Both the position numbers and the translations under genes were made by a program. From Dyella_A sp050749815 (lineage in GTDB: Bacteria; Pseudomonadota; Gammaproteobacteria; Xanthomonadales; Rhodanobacteraceae): a DNA stretch of 64,000 nt. The stretch spans positions 62,001 to 126,000 of the forward strand of contig NZ_CP192735.1 in assembly GCF_050749815.1 (NCBI RefSeq), given 5' to 3'. Below, piece after piece: positions 28,092-36,183 of the stretch. Position 1 is the stretch's first letter, and the number at the start of each line of letters is the position of its first letter. Below the pieces are notes generated by a model, which had not been told where the DNA came from, did no database searches, and was given only the letters and a program-made list of their open reading frames with translations.

Positions 28092-28418
28092 TCAGATCGC
28101 CAGATCCTTTTCCTTCTTGCCGGCCTTCAGCGCGTCGTTGAACCAGCGCGGACGCTTGCCGCGGCCGGACCAGGTCTGCTCCGGGTTGGCCGGATTGCGA
28201 TACTTCGGGGCCACCGTGGTCTTGGCGCGACGCGCCTTGCCTCCGCGGGTGCCGCCGAAGATGTCGTCGAACGAATAGCCTTCGGCCTTGATCAGCGCGT
28301 GGACCTTCTCGCGCAGCTTGGCGACTTTTTCCTTGCGCAGCTCGTCCTGCCGGACCTGTGCCTTGGCGATCAGGTCATTGAGCTGATTGTGATTGAGGTT
28401 CTTGATATCAACGGCCAT
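28092..28418 (-). CDS. H-NS family nucleoid protein
   Basis: Of 108 residues. An N-terminal helical oligomerisation region (about 1-50, LNDLIAKAQVRQDELRKEK) is followed by a basic linker and the C-terminal DNA-binding loop TWSGRGKRPRWF, equivalent to the TWTGQGRTP loop of enterobacterial H-NS. Members silence AT-rich, often foreign, DNA. The length is slightly below E. coli H-NS (137), as is usual for Xanthomonas and Burkholderia-type H-NS proteins. Its upstream region is long and relatively AT-rich, consistent with autoregulation. Confidence 0.92.
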   Translation of the reverse strand: MAVDIKNLNHNQLNDLIAKAQVRQDELRKEKVAKLREKVHALIKAEGYSFDDIFGGTRGGKARRAKTTVAPKYRNPANPEQTWSGRGKRPRWFNDALKAGKKEKDLAI

Positions 28419-28537
28419 GGTAACTCCGCGTTGGTTTTTTCTAATGACTGGTGTTTAAGTCGCCATTGCGGCGAGTGCGCCATCCTGATGCGGGGCAGAT
28501 TCTGGCGTAACGCCAGGGTTTTTGCAAAATAACCGCG

Positions 28538-28563
28538 TGGATGTGATGGATGTGTCACATCCA
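28538..28563. promoter_or_regulatory. Inverted repeat TGGATGTGA-N8-TCACATCCA upstream of H-NS gene
   Basis: Perfect 9-bp half-sites (28538-28546 and 28555-28563). The core TGTGA...TCACA looks like a CRP/Clp operator, but the spacer is 8 bases, not the usual 6. It lies 120 bp before the H-NS start codon and could be an operator for a regulator of that gene. The protein that binds is unknown. Confidence 0.4.
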
Positions 28564-28807
28564 TTACTCAGCTGCCATGTCCGCTAATAGGCCTGCCGAT
28601 TAGTTTGACGCGGCTGCGTCGGCGGCGAGTGAGTGCGTGGGGACTGCCTGTGCGTGCGTTTGGCGGGAGCACGCTCGGCGGTTGATCGAGAGCGCATGCG
28701 CGGGGCGCGGTACCACGCGCGCGGCAGTGGCTGTCCGGTGAAATCGACGATTAATGCCGCGGTAATCGCAGGCCAATGGATCGGACGGGCGACACCCATG
28801 TCGCCCA

Positions 28808-28832
28808 TGAAAAAGCCGCCCGAAGGCGGCTT
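28808..28832 (-). terminator. Intrinsic terminator of proS
   Basis: On the minus strand, AAGCCGCC, a TTCG tetraloop and GGCGGCTT are followed by a short T-run (GGCTTTTTC). It begins about 25 bases after the proS stop codon. UUCG loops are the most stable type. Confidence 0.85.
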
Positions 28833-28857
28833 GATCCATTGCGCTTTCGCACGCGGC

Positions 28858-30555
28858 TCAGCCGAGCAGGGCGAACAGCTCGTCGGTGGTCAGCTGGCGG
28901 GCCTCGGCCTCGTCGCGGGCGCGGTATTCCAGCGTGCCGGCCGTGACGCCGCGCTCGCTCACCACCACCCGATGCGGAATGCCGATCAGTTCCATGTCGG
29001 CAAACATCGCGCCCGGGCGCAGGCCGCGATCGTCGAACACCACCTCGATGCCGCGTTCGGCCAGCTGGGTGTACAGCGCTTCGGCGGCGGCGGTGACCTC
29101 GGGCAGGCCCTTGGGATTGATCATGCACACGGCGATGCGCCAGGGCGCCATGGCTTCGGGCCAGCGGATGCCGGCGTCGTCGTGGCGCTGCTCGATGGCG
29201 GCGGCGACGATCCGACTGACGCCGATGCCGTAGCAGCCCATCAGCATCACCTGCGCCTTGCCCTGGTCGTCCAGCACGGTGGCCTGGAGTGCCTCGGCGT
29301 ACTTGGAGCCGAGCTGGAACACGTGACCCACCTCAATGCCGCGGGCGATCTGCAGCATGCCCAGGCCGTCCGGCGACGGATCGCCGGCCACCACCTGGCG
29401 GATGTCCTCCACCCGGGTGACGCGCGCGTCGCGGTCCCAGCTGGCGCCGGTGTAATGGGTGCCGTCCTGGTTGCCGCCGCAGACGAAGTCCGCCAGTACG
29501 GCGGCGCTGCGGTCGACGATCACCGGGATGTGCTCGGGCAGGCCAACCGGGCCGATCGATCCGGGGCGGGCACCGATCGCCGCGACGATCTCTTCCTCGC
29601 TGGCCAGCACCGACTCGCCCGGCAGTTCGGCCAGCTTGCCGGCCTTCACTTCGTTGATCTCGTGGTCGCCGCGCAGGCACAGCGCGACCAGCCCGTCGCG
29701 ACCCTTCACCAGCAACGTCTTCACGCACTGCTGCGGCGACACCTTGAGGAAGGCCGACACCTCTTCGATGGTCTTCTGCCGGGGCGTGTCCACCCGGGTC
29801 AGCGTGGCTGCGGGCGCCGGGCGGGCGACCGCCGGGGCCAGCGCCTCGGCCTTCTCCACATTGGCGGCGTAGTCCGAGCCATCGGAGAAGGCGATCACGT
29901 CCTCGCCGGATTCGGCGATCACCTGGAACTCGTGACTGGCATTGCCGCCGATCGCGCCGGTGTCCGCCTGCACGGCGCGGAAGGTCAGGCCCAGCCGGGT
30001 GAAGATGCGGCCGTAGGCGTCGTACATTGCCTGGTAGGTCTGCGCCAGCGACTCCTGGCCCAAGTGGAAGGAGTAGGCGTCCTTCATCAGGAACTCGCGC
30101 GCGCGCATCACGCCGAAGCGCGGGCGGATCTCGTCACGGAACTTGGTCTGGATCTGGTAGAAGTTGACCGGCAGCTGCTTGTAGCTCTTCAGCTCCTGTC
30201 GGGCGAAGTCGGTGATCACTTCCTCCGCGGTGGGGGCGTAGCAGAACTCCTGCGCCTTGCGGTCGGCGATCTTCAAAAGCTGGCCGCCGAACTTCTCCCA
30301 GCGGCCGGTTTCCTCCCACAGCTCGCGCGGCTGGACGGTGGGCATCAGCATTTCGATGGCGCCGGCGCGGTCCATCTCCTCGCGCACCACTTTCTCCACC
30401 TTGCGCAGAACGCGCAGGCCCAGCGGGCTCCAGGTGTACAGGCCGGCGGCGAGCTTGCGGATCATGCCGGCGCGCAGCATCAGCTTGTGGCTGACCAGCT
30501 CGGCTTCGGCGGGAACTTCCTTGACGGTGGCCAGGTGGAATCGGCTGAGGCGCAT
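28858..30555 (-). CDS. proS: Prolyl-tRNA synthetase, bacterial type with editing domain
   Basis: Of 565 residues, the usual length of the bacterial class II enzyme that charges tRNA-Pro. Motif 2 FRDEIRPRFGVMRAREF lies near residue 140 and motif 3 GCYGIGVSRIVAAAIEQ near 445. Between them (about 230-390) is the YbaK-like INS domain that removes mischarged alanine. The C-terminal anticodon-binding domain ends in LTTDELFALLG. Start MRLSRFHLATVKEVP matches homologues. Single gene with its own terminator. Confidence 0.97.
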   Translation of the reverse strand: MRLSRFHLATVKEVPAEAELVSHKLMLRAGMIRKLAAGLYTWSPLGLRVLRKVEKVVREEMDRAGAIEMLMPTVQPRELWEETGRWEKFGGQLLKIADRKAQEFCYAPTAEEVITDFARQELKSYKQLPVNFYQIQTKFRDEIRPRFGVMRAREFLMKDAYSFHLGQESLAQTYQAMYDAYGRIFTRLGLTFRAVQADTGAIGGNASHEFQVIAESGEDVIAFSDGSDYAANVEKAEALAPAVARPAPAATLTRVDTPRQKTIEEVSAFLKVSPQQCVKTLLVKGRDGLVALCLRGDHEINEVKAGKLAELPGESVLASEEEIVAAIGARPGSIGPVGLPEHIPVIVDRSAAVLADFVCGGNQDGTHYTGASWDRDARVTRVEDIRQVVAGDPSPDGLGMLQIARGIEVGHVFQLGSKYAEALQATVLDDQGKAQVMLMGCYGIGVSRIVAAAIEQRHDDAGIRWPEAMAPWRIAVCMINPKGLPEVTAAAEALYTQLAERGIEVVFDDRGLRPGAMFADMELIGIPHRVVVSERGVTAGTLEYRARDEAEARQLTTDELFALLG

Positions 30556-30633
30556 GCAGTGGGGATCCGGCAGTCGGGGTAAAGGCGTCGATTATGCCAG
30601 CCGCTGCCGGGTTCCGGTGGGCGCGCCGCGGCG

Positions 30634-31059
30634 TTACTGGCCCTGGCAATACTGGGTGTACTGGGCTTGCGCCGCATCCAGCTGCTGCTTGCGCTCGGCG
30701 TCGTTGAGCGCCTTGGGCTGGCCGGCCTGTTCCATCACCACCGGGCCGCTGCCCTTGAGCGTGTCGAGATTACTTTTGAGCGAGGCGCAGAGCTTGCTAC
30801 GGTTTGCCGGCGTGTCTTCCATCGGCTTGGCCGGCTCGTTGTTCGCCGCGGCCTCGGAGCCCGGTTCGGCGGCCGGTGCAGGCGGGGCGGCGATCGGTTC
30901 CACGCTGCCGCTGAGGGTAACCCGGCTGTACTTGGTGCCGGCCGGCGGCGCCGATTCGGAGTAGTGCACGGTGCCCGACGCATCGGTCCACTTGTAGGCC
31001 TGGGCACCGGCGCTGCCGGCAGCCAGCAGCAGAAGGGCAAACAGCGCGGGACGAAGCAT
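30634..31059 (-). CDS. DUF4124-domain secreted protein
   Basis: Of 141 residues from the ATG at 31059, preceded by GGAGAACTTGCC. A signal peptide (MLRPALFALLLLAAGSAGAQ) is followed by the DUF4124 signature AYKWTDASGTVHYSESAPP, found in many small periplasmic proteins of Xanthomonadales. The middle is Ala/Pro-rich, and the C-terminal third is helical with two cysteines (KLCASLKSN and YTQYCQGQ). Function unknown. It lies back to back with pssA, about 110 bp apart, so both promoters sit in that gap. Confidence 0.8.
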   Translation of the reverse strand: MLRPALFALLLLAAGSAGAQAYKWTDASGTVHYSESAPPAGTKYSRVTLSGSVEPIAAPPAPAAEPGSEAAANNEPAKPMEDTPANRSKLCASLKSNLDTLKGSGPVVMEQAGQPKALNDAERKQQLDAAQAQYTQYCQGQ

Positions 31060-31169
31060 GGCAAGTTCTCCGAAAGGGGCATGGCTCAGGCGCTCTTGGT
31101 AGCACCGGCGCGGGCCGGACTCAAGCGCCGGTGTTCTACAATGCGCGCCAGCTTTCACTGGATGGCTTC

Positions 31170-31949
31170 ATGAGCGACGACACGCCCGTCCGACGACCGC
31201 GCCACCGCGGCATCTACCTGCTGCCGAACCTGTTCACGACCGCGGCGATGTTCTCGGGCTTCTACGCCATCGTGGCGAGCATCGGCGGGCGCTATGCCGA
31301 GGCGGCAATCGCCGTGTTCGTGGCCGCGCTGCTGGACGGCCTGGACGGCCGCGTGGCCCGCCTCACCGGCACCCAGAGCGAGTTCGGCGTGCAGTACGAC
31401 TCGCTGTCGGACCTGGTCAGCTTCGGGCTGGCGCCGGCGCTGGTGCTCTACACCTGGTCGCTGTCCTCGCTGCGCGAGTACGGCGCGATGTGGGGCAAGG
31501 TGGGTTGGGCCGCGGCCTTCATCTACGCCGCCTGCGGCGCGCTGCGGCTGGCGCGCTTCAACACCCAGGTGGCGGTGATCGACAAGCGCTATTTCCAGGG
31601 CCTGGCCAGCCCGGCGGCGGCGGCCGTGTGCATGTCTTTCGTGTGGACCATGGAAAAGACCGGCATCCCCGGCAGCACGCTGTGCTTCGTCACGCCGGTG
31701 CTGGCGGTGGTGGTGGGCCTGCTGATGGTGAGCAACTTCCGCTATTTCAGCTTCAAGTCGCTGCCGATGGGGCAGGGTGAGCGCGTGCCGTTCGTGTGGA
31801 TGGTGATGCTGGTGCTGATCCTGGTGCTGCTGGCGATCGATCCGCCGCGGCTGCTGCTGGCGGTGTTCTCGCTGTACCTGCTGTCGGGGCCGGCGCTCAC
31901 CGTGTGGGGCCGTGCCACGCACCGGCGCGCCCGGCGGAACGCAGGGTGA
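31170..31949 (+). CDS. pssA: CDP-diacylglycerol-serine O-phosphatidyltransferase
   Basis: Of 259 residues. The CDP-alcohol phosphotransferase motif is perfect: DGRVAR, eight residues, then GVQYDSLSD. About seven to eight membrane helices follow the N-terminal LLPNLFTTAAMFSGFYA. This type II enzyme makes phosphatidylserine, the precursor of phosphatidylethanolamine. The ATG at 31170 is used; an upstream ATG at 31131 lacks similarity. The TGA overlaps the ATG of the next gene (TGATG), implying co-translation. Confidence 0.92.
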   Translation: MSDDTPVRRPRHRGIYLLPNLFTTAAMFSGFYAIVASIGGRYAEAAIAVFVAALLDGLDGRVARLTGTQSEFGVQYDSLSDLVSFGLAPALVLYTWSLSSLREYGAMWGKVGWAAAFIYAACGALRLARFNTQVAVIDKRYFQGLASPAAAAVCMSFVWTMEKTGIPGSTLCFVTPVLAVVVGLLMVSNFRYFSFKSLPMGQGERVPFVWMVMLVLILVLLAIDPPRLLLAVFSLYLLSGPALTVWGRATHRRARRNAG

Positions 31950-32443
31950 TGGCGGCCGTGGCGCTCGATACCCGCCGTCGTGCCGCGCTGCAGGCCATGG
32001 GCATCATGCCGTGGGTGCTGCGCCAGCGTGCCGAGGTGGAATTGGCGCCGCCTGCTGTCGATGAGGGCGTGGCGGTCGCCGCGCGCGAATCCCAGCCCCG
32101 CGGACGCTGCGTGGTGCTGCTGCCGGCCGCGGCCGAGGCGCGCGCGCTGGATCTGCTCGGCCGCGCGCTGACCGCCTGTGGCGTGGAGATCGCCCGCGCC
32201 GGTCGTATTCGCGTGACCGACGGGCAGCTTTCCGAGACGGTGCCGCACGCCGCGGTGTATCTGGTTTTTGGTCAGGCCCAGGCGCACGCGCTGGGGCGTG
32301 AACTGCCGGCAGCGGTGATGAGCGAGGCGCACATCGCGCTGGTCGACGAGCCCGCTGCGCTGCTTTCCGGGGCGGACGGCAAGCGACGCCTGTGGGCGGC
32401 GTTGCGGCAGGCGCGCCGCGTTCTCGGCGCCCGAGGCGGCTAG
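31949..32443 (+). CDS. holD: Probable DNA polymerase III psi subunit (HolD-like)
   Basis: Of 164 residues. The N-terminus RRRAALQAMGIMPWVLRQR matches the pattern of E. coli HolD (RRDWQLQQLGITQWSLRRP), the segment of psi known to contact the clamp loader/chi complex. A C-terminal KRRLWAALRQA corresponds to HolD's ARAALWQQI. The middle has alternating strands and helices as in psi. The next gene, 3 bp downstream, is rimI, the same neighbour as in the E. coli holD-rimI operon. Psi would bridge the clamp loader and SSB-bound chi. Similarity is low outside the ends, so the call rests on motif plus synteny. Confidence 0.7.
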   Translation: MAAVALDTRRRAALQAMGIMPWVLRQRAEVELAPPAVDEGVAVAARESQPRGRCVVLLPAAAEARALDLLGRALTACGVEIARAGRIRVTDGQLSETVPHAAVYLVFGQAQAHALGRELPAAVMSEAHIALVDEPAALLSGADGKRRLWAALRQARRVLGARGG

Positions 32444-32445
32444 CC

Positions 32446-32925
32446 ATGGTCGCCGTAAGCCGGCCCGACAGCGAGATCCGCGCCATGCGCGTGCAGGATC
32501 TCGATGCGGTCGCGGCGATGGAGACCGACTCGTACGAGTTTCCCTGGAGCCGCGGCATCTTCGCCGACTGCCTGCGCGCCGGACATCCGTGCTGGGTGCT
32601 GTGGGTGCGCGGGGAAATTGCCGGTTACGGCATCCTGTCGATCGCCGCGGGCGAGGCGCACATCCTCAACATCTGCATCGGCCAGGACTGGCGTGGCCTG
32701 GGCCTGGGCCGTCGGTTGCTGATGCGCCTGCTCGATGTGATCCGCTGGAGCGGCGCCGAGCGCGTGTTTCTCGAGGTGCGCCCGTCCAACCCGGTGGCGC
32801 AGAAGCTCTATGCCTCGATCGGCTTCACCGAGATCGGCCGGCGCCCGCGCTACTACCCCGCGCGCGACGGGCGCGAAGACGCGATCGTGATGGAACTGGT
32901 GCTGCGCGAACCCGACCAGCCCTGA
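32446..32925 (+). CDS. rimI: Ribosomal protein S18 alanine N-acetyltransferase
   Basis: Of 159 residues, a single GNAT domain. It has the RimI hallmarks: MRVQDLDAVAAMETDSYEFPWS at the N-terminus (two halves, MRVQDLDAVAAME and SYEFPWS), acetyl-CoA loop QDWRGLGLGRRLL, and FLEVRPSNPVAQKLYASIGF near the end. It acetylates the N-terminal Ala of ribosomal protein S18. The start ATG at 32446 lies 3 bp after the holD-like stop. No tsaB is adjacent, unlike in many genomes. Confidence 0.93.
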   Translation: MVAVSRPDSEIRAMRVQDLDAVAAMETDSYEFPWSRGIFADCLRAGHPCWVLWVRGEIAGYGILSIAAGEAHILNICIGQDWRGLGLGRRLLMRLLDVIRWSGAERVFLEVRPSNPVAQKLYASIGFTEIGRRPRYYPARDGREDAIVMELVLREPDQP

Positions 32926-32933
32926 CGCTTTCT

Positions 32934-33013
32934 GTAGGAGCCCGCTCGCGGGCGACGCTTTTGGCTTTGATGTGCATCAGGAGCAACAGCATCGCCCGCG
33001 AGCGGGCTCCTAC
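32934..33013. repeat. REP-like palindrome doublet D (GTAG type)
   Basis: Arms at 32934-32958 (starting GTAGGAGCCCGCTCGCGGGC) and 32989-33013 (ending GAGCGGGCTCCTAC). The spacer starts TTTTGGCTTTGATGTG and contains CATCAGGAGCAAC, nearly the spacer of doublet C. It lies between the convergent rimI and valS genes and may also act as a transcription barrier. Confidence 0.85.
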
Positions 33014-33027
33014 AGTGAAGGGCGCGA

Positions 33028-35970
33028 TCAGCCGAGCTTGGCCTGCTGCTCGCGCAGGGCGGTGAGCGTGGTGTTCCAGTCGACGATGCGCTGGCGCTCC
33101 TGCGCCACCACCTCGGCCGGTGCATTGGCGACGAAGTTGGCGTTGCCGAGCTTGCCTTCGCACTTCTTGATCTCGCCCTCGATGCGGGCGATTTCCTTGG
33201 CCAGGCGCGCCTTCTCGGCGGTGAGGTCGATCAGGCCGGCGAGCGGAATCAGCACGCGCAGCGAGCCCACCACGGCGGCCGCCGCGGCCGGCTCGTCGGC
33301 GCCCGGCGCGATCCACTGCGGGGTGTCGACGCGGGCGAGGAAGGCGATCTGCGCAGCGAACTTGGCCGCGCGGGCGCGATCGGTGGCGTCGCCGTCGGCC
33401 AGCAGCAGCGGGATGGTCTTGCCCGGCGCGATGTTCATTTCCGCGCGGATCTTGCGCACGCCGGAGAGCACGGCCTTGAACCATTCGATCTCGGCGGTGG
33501 CGGCCTCGTCGGCGGCGAAATCGGCCGCGCGCGGGTAGGCGCGTTGGATCAGCAGGTTTTCGCTGGCGTCGGCACTGGCACGCGGCGCCGAGTGCAGCGG
33601 CAGCTCCCGGGAAATTTCCTCGGTGATGAACGGAATGATTGGATGCAGCGCGCGCAGCACCGTCTCCAGCACCACCAGCAGGGTGTGGCGGGTGGAGGCC
33701 GCTGCGTCCGCGTCGTCGCCGTTGAGCGCCGGCTTGGACAGCTCCAGGAACCAGTCGCAGTACTCGTTCCAGACGAACTCGTACAGCGATTGCGCGAGCA
33801 GGTCGAAGCGATAGCTGGCGAAGTGCTGCTCTACCTCGGCCAGGGTCTGCTTGAGGCGTGTGAGAATCCAGCGCTCGGCTTCGGTGGCTGGCGCTTTTCC
33901 TTCTCCCTCCGGGAGAAGGTGGCGCGAAGCGACGGATGAGGGTTCGGCCGCGCCGGCAGCGGACGCGTTGGACGGACCCTCACCCCAACCCCTCTCCCGG
34001 GGGGAGAGGGGCTCGTCGGCAACATTCATCAGCACGAAGCGCGCCGCATTCCACAGCTTGTTGCAGAACGCCTTGTAGCCCTCGGCGCGCTTGATGTCGA
34101 AGTTGATCGTGCGGCTGTAGCTGGCCAGCGCGGCGAAGGTGAAGCGCAGCGCATCGGTGCCGATCGCGGTGATGCCTGCGGGGTAGTCCTTGCGCACGCG
34201 TTTCTCGACCTTCTCGCGCTCCTGCGGCAGCAGCAGGCTCTTGGTCGACTTGGCCACCAGCGGCTCCAGCGCGATGCCGTCGATCAGGTCCAGCGGGTCC
34301 AGCGTGTTGCCCTTGGACTTGGACATCTTCTGGCCTTCGGCGTCGCGCACGATGGCGTTGATGTACACCTCGCGGAACGGCACCTGGCCGGTGAAGTACT
34401 TGGTCGCCATCACCATGCGCGCGACCCAGAAGAAAATGATGTCGAAGCCGGTGACCAGCACCGCGCTGGGCAGGAAAATCTTGTCGTTTTCCCAGTTCGC
34501 CACCACCTCGCCGCGCTCGTTCTTCACCGGGCCGTCCATCGGCCAGCCCAGGGTGGAGAACGGCCACAGCGCGGAGGAGAACCAGGTGTCGAGCACGTCC
34601 TCGTCCTGGCGCAGCGCGCCCACCGGCGGCTGCACGGCGTTGGCGCGCGCGTCGGCCTCGTCTTCGCCCACGAAGATGTTGCCCTGCTCGTCGTACCAGG
34701 CCGGGATGCGGTGGCCCCACCAGAGCTGGCGGCTGATGCACCAGTCCTGGATGTTCTCCAGCCACTGCGTGTAGGTGGTCGACCAGTTCTCCGGCACAAA
34801 CTTGATATCGCCGCCGCGCACGGCCTGCAGCGCGGGCTCGGTGATCGCCTTGCGCCCGCCCGGGCGGCCGTCGCGCAGCGTGTCGGAGGTGAGGTCGACG
34901 AACCACTGGTCGGTGAGCATCGGCTCGATCACCGCGCCCGAGCGCTGGCTCACCGGCACCTTGAGCTTGTGCGGCTTGGTCTCCACCAGCAGCCCGGCGG
35001 CTTCGAGGTCGGCGAGGATCGCCTTGCGCGCGTCGTAGCGATCGAGACCCCGGTACTTCTCCGGACCGCGGTCGTTGACCTTCGCGTCCAGCGTAAAGAT
35101 GGTGATCGGCGCGAGCTGATGGCGCTGGCCGATCGCGTAGTCGTTGAAGTCGTGCGCCGGGGTGATCTTCACGCAGCCGGTGCCGAACTCGCGGTCGACG
35201 TAGTCGTCGGCGATCACCGGAATCTCGCGGCCGGTCAGCGGCAGATGCAGCTTCTGGCCGATCAGGTGGGCGTAGCGCTCATCCTGCGGGTGCACCGCCA
35301 CGGCGACGTCGCCGAGCATGGTCTCCGGGCGCGTGGTGGCGATCACCACCGACTCGGCGCCATCGGTGGTCAGGTAGCGGATCGACCACATCGAGCCGTC
35401 GCGCTCGACGTTGTCCACTTCGAGATCGGATACCGCCGTGCCCAGCGCTGGGTCCCAGTTCACCAGGCGGTTGCCGCGATAGATCAGGCCGTCGCGATAC
35501 CACTGCACGAACACCTTGCGCACGGCGGCGGAGAGGCCCTCGTCCATGGTGAAGCGCTCGCGCGACCAGTCCGCCGCCACGCCGAGCCGGCGCATCTGGT
35601 TCGTGATGGTGGAGCCGGATTCCTCCTTCCACTGCCACACGCGCTCGACGAACGGCTCGCGGCCCAGGTCGTGGCGCGTCTTGCCCTCGGCGGCGAGCTG
35701 GTTCTCCACGATCTTCTGCGTGGCGATGCCGGCATGGTCGGTGCCCACCTGCCACAGCGTGTTCATGCCGCGCATGCGCTGGTAGCGGATCAGCATGTCC
35801 ATCACGGTCTGCTGGAACGCATGGCCCATGTGCAGCGTGCCGGTGACGTTCGGCGGCGGCAGCAGGATGCAGTACGGGTCGCCCTGGCCGGAGGGCTTGA
35901 ACACGCCGCTGGCCTCCCAGCGGGCATACCAGGTGGATTCGATCTGGGCGGGTTCGAAGCTCTTTTCCAT
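33028..35970 (-). CDS. valS: Valyl-tRNA synthetase with an in-frame repeat insertion
   Basis: Of 980 residues (E. coli ValS has 951); charges tRNA-Val. The HIGH motif is in PPPNVTGTLHMGH (residues 38-50), KMSKSKGN is near 548, and the CP1 editing domain lies between. The C-terminal coiled coil (LTAEKARLAKEIARIEGEI) ends in LREQQAKLG. Residues about 652-692 are encoded by dispersed repeat DNA (see repeat at 33895), inserted between the KMSKS-containing core and the anticodon-binding domain, with the frame intact. The ATG at 35970 (MEKSFEPAQIESTWY) matches homologues; the open frame beyond it is antisense to the GH16 gene and is not coding. Confidence 0.96.
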   Translation of the reverse strand: MEKSFEPAQIESTWYARWEASGVFKPSGQGDPYCILLPPPNVTGTLHMGHAFQQTVMDMLIRYQRMRGMNTLWQVGTDHAGIATQKIVENQLAAEGKTRHDLGREPFVERVWQWKEESGSTITNQMRRLGVAADWSRERFTMDEGLSAAVRKVFVQWYRDGLIYRGNRLVNWDPALGTAVSDLEVDNVERDGSMWSIRYLTTDGAESVVIATTRPETMLGDVAVAVHPQDERYAHLIGQKLHLPLTGREIPVIADDYVDREFGTGCVKITPAHDFNDYAIGQRHQLAPITIFTLDAKVNDRGPEKYRGLDRYDARKAILADLEAAGLLVETKPHKLKVPVSQRSGAVIEPMLTDQWFVDLTSDTLRDGRPGGRKAITEPALQAVRGGDIKFVPENWSTTYTQWLENIQDWCISRQLWWGHRIPAWYDEQGNIFVGEDEADARANAVQPPVGALRQDEDVLDTWFSSALWPFSTLGWPMDGPVKNERGEVVANWENDKIFLPSAVLVTGFDIIFFWVARMVMATKYFTGQVPFREVYINAIVRDAEGQKMSKSKGNTLDPLDLIDGIALEPLVAKSTKSLLLPQEREKVEKRVRKDYPAGITAIGTDALRFTFAALASYSRTINFDIKRAEGYKAFCNKLWNAARFVLMNVADEPLSPRERGWGEGPSNASAAGAAEPSSVASRHLLPEGEGKAPATEAERWILTRLKQTLAEVEQHFASYRFDLLAQSLYEFVWNEYCDWFLELSKPALNGDDADAAASTRHTLLVVLETVLRALHPIIPFITEEISRELPLHSAPRASADASENLLIQRAYPRAADFAADEAATAEIEWFKAVLSGVRKIRAEMNIAPGKTIPLLLADGDATDRARAAKFAAQIAFLARVDTPQWIAPGADEPAAAAAVVGSLRVLIPLAGLIDLTAEKARLAKEIARIEGEIKKCEGKLGNANFVANAPAEVVAQERQRIVDWNTTLTALREQQAKLG
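33895..34011. repeat. Composite palindromic repeat inside valS
   Basis: One module (about 33899-33947) reads CCTTCTCCCTCCGGGAGAAG followed by GTGGCGCGAAGCGACGGATG and AGGG. A second (33977-34011) reads CCCTCACCCCAACCCCTCTC then CCGGGGGGAGAGGGG. The two face each other across a short GC-rich spacer. Both belong to repeat types otherwise seen in intergenic DNA, including the block at 21.6-22.0 kb here. On the minus strand they encode PLSPRERGWGEGP and SRHLLPEGEGK within ValS. Confidence 0.82.
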
Positions 35971-36183
35971 GGGGACTCGCTTAAGGCGCGCGCACCGGTC
36001 GGCGCGCGTCGTGGAAGGCGTAAAGCGGCCATTGTACGGGCCGCGCCCAGGGCTGCCAAAGCGCACCGGCGCTGGCGTGGTCCGACCGATCAGCCGTCGC
36101 AAGCGTGGCGCGGGCCCAGGTTTGCCGGGCACCGGGGATGCGAGAATCGCCCGACGCGGGCTCGCCGCGGGTGCCAGGGCTTG

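Larger units (their letters stand above)
28419..28857. other. Gene-free region upstream of the H-NS gene
   Basis: No coding sequence is convincing in these 439 bases. The H-NS promoter (minus strand) should lie here. A small hairpin CTGGCG-TAA-CGCCAG (28502-28516) is followed on the plus strand by GGGTTTTTG, so it resembles a short terminator with no visible gene before it. A separate inverted repeat is listed at 28538. The right end contains the proS terminator. The stretch 28620-28740 shows nothing I can name. Confidence 0.55.
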
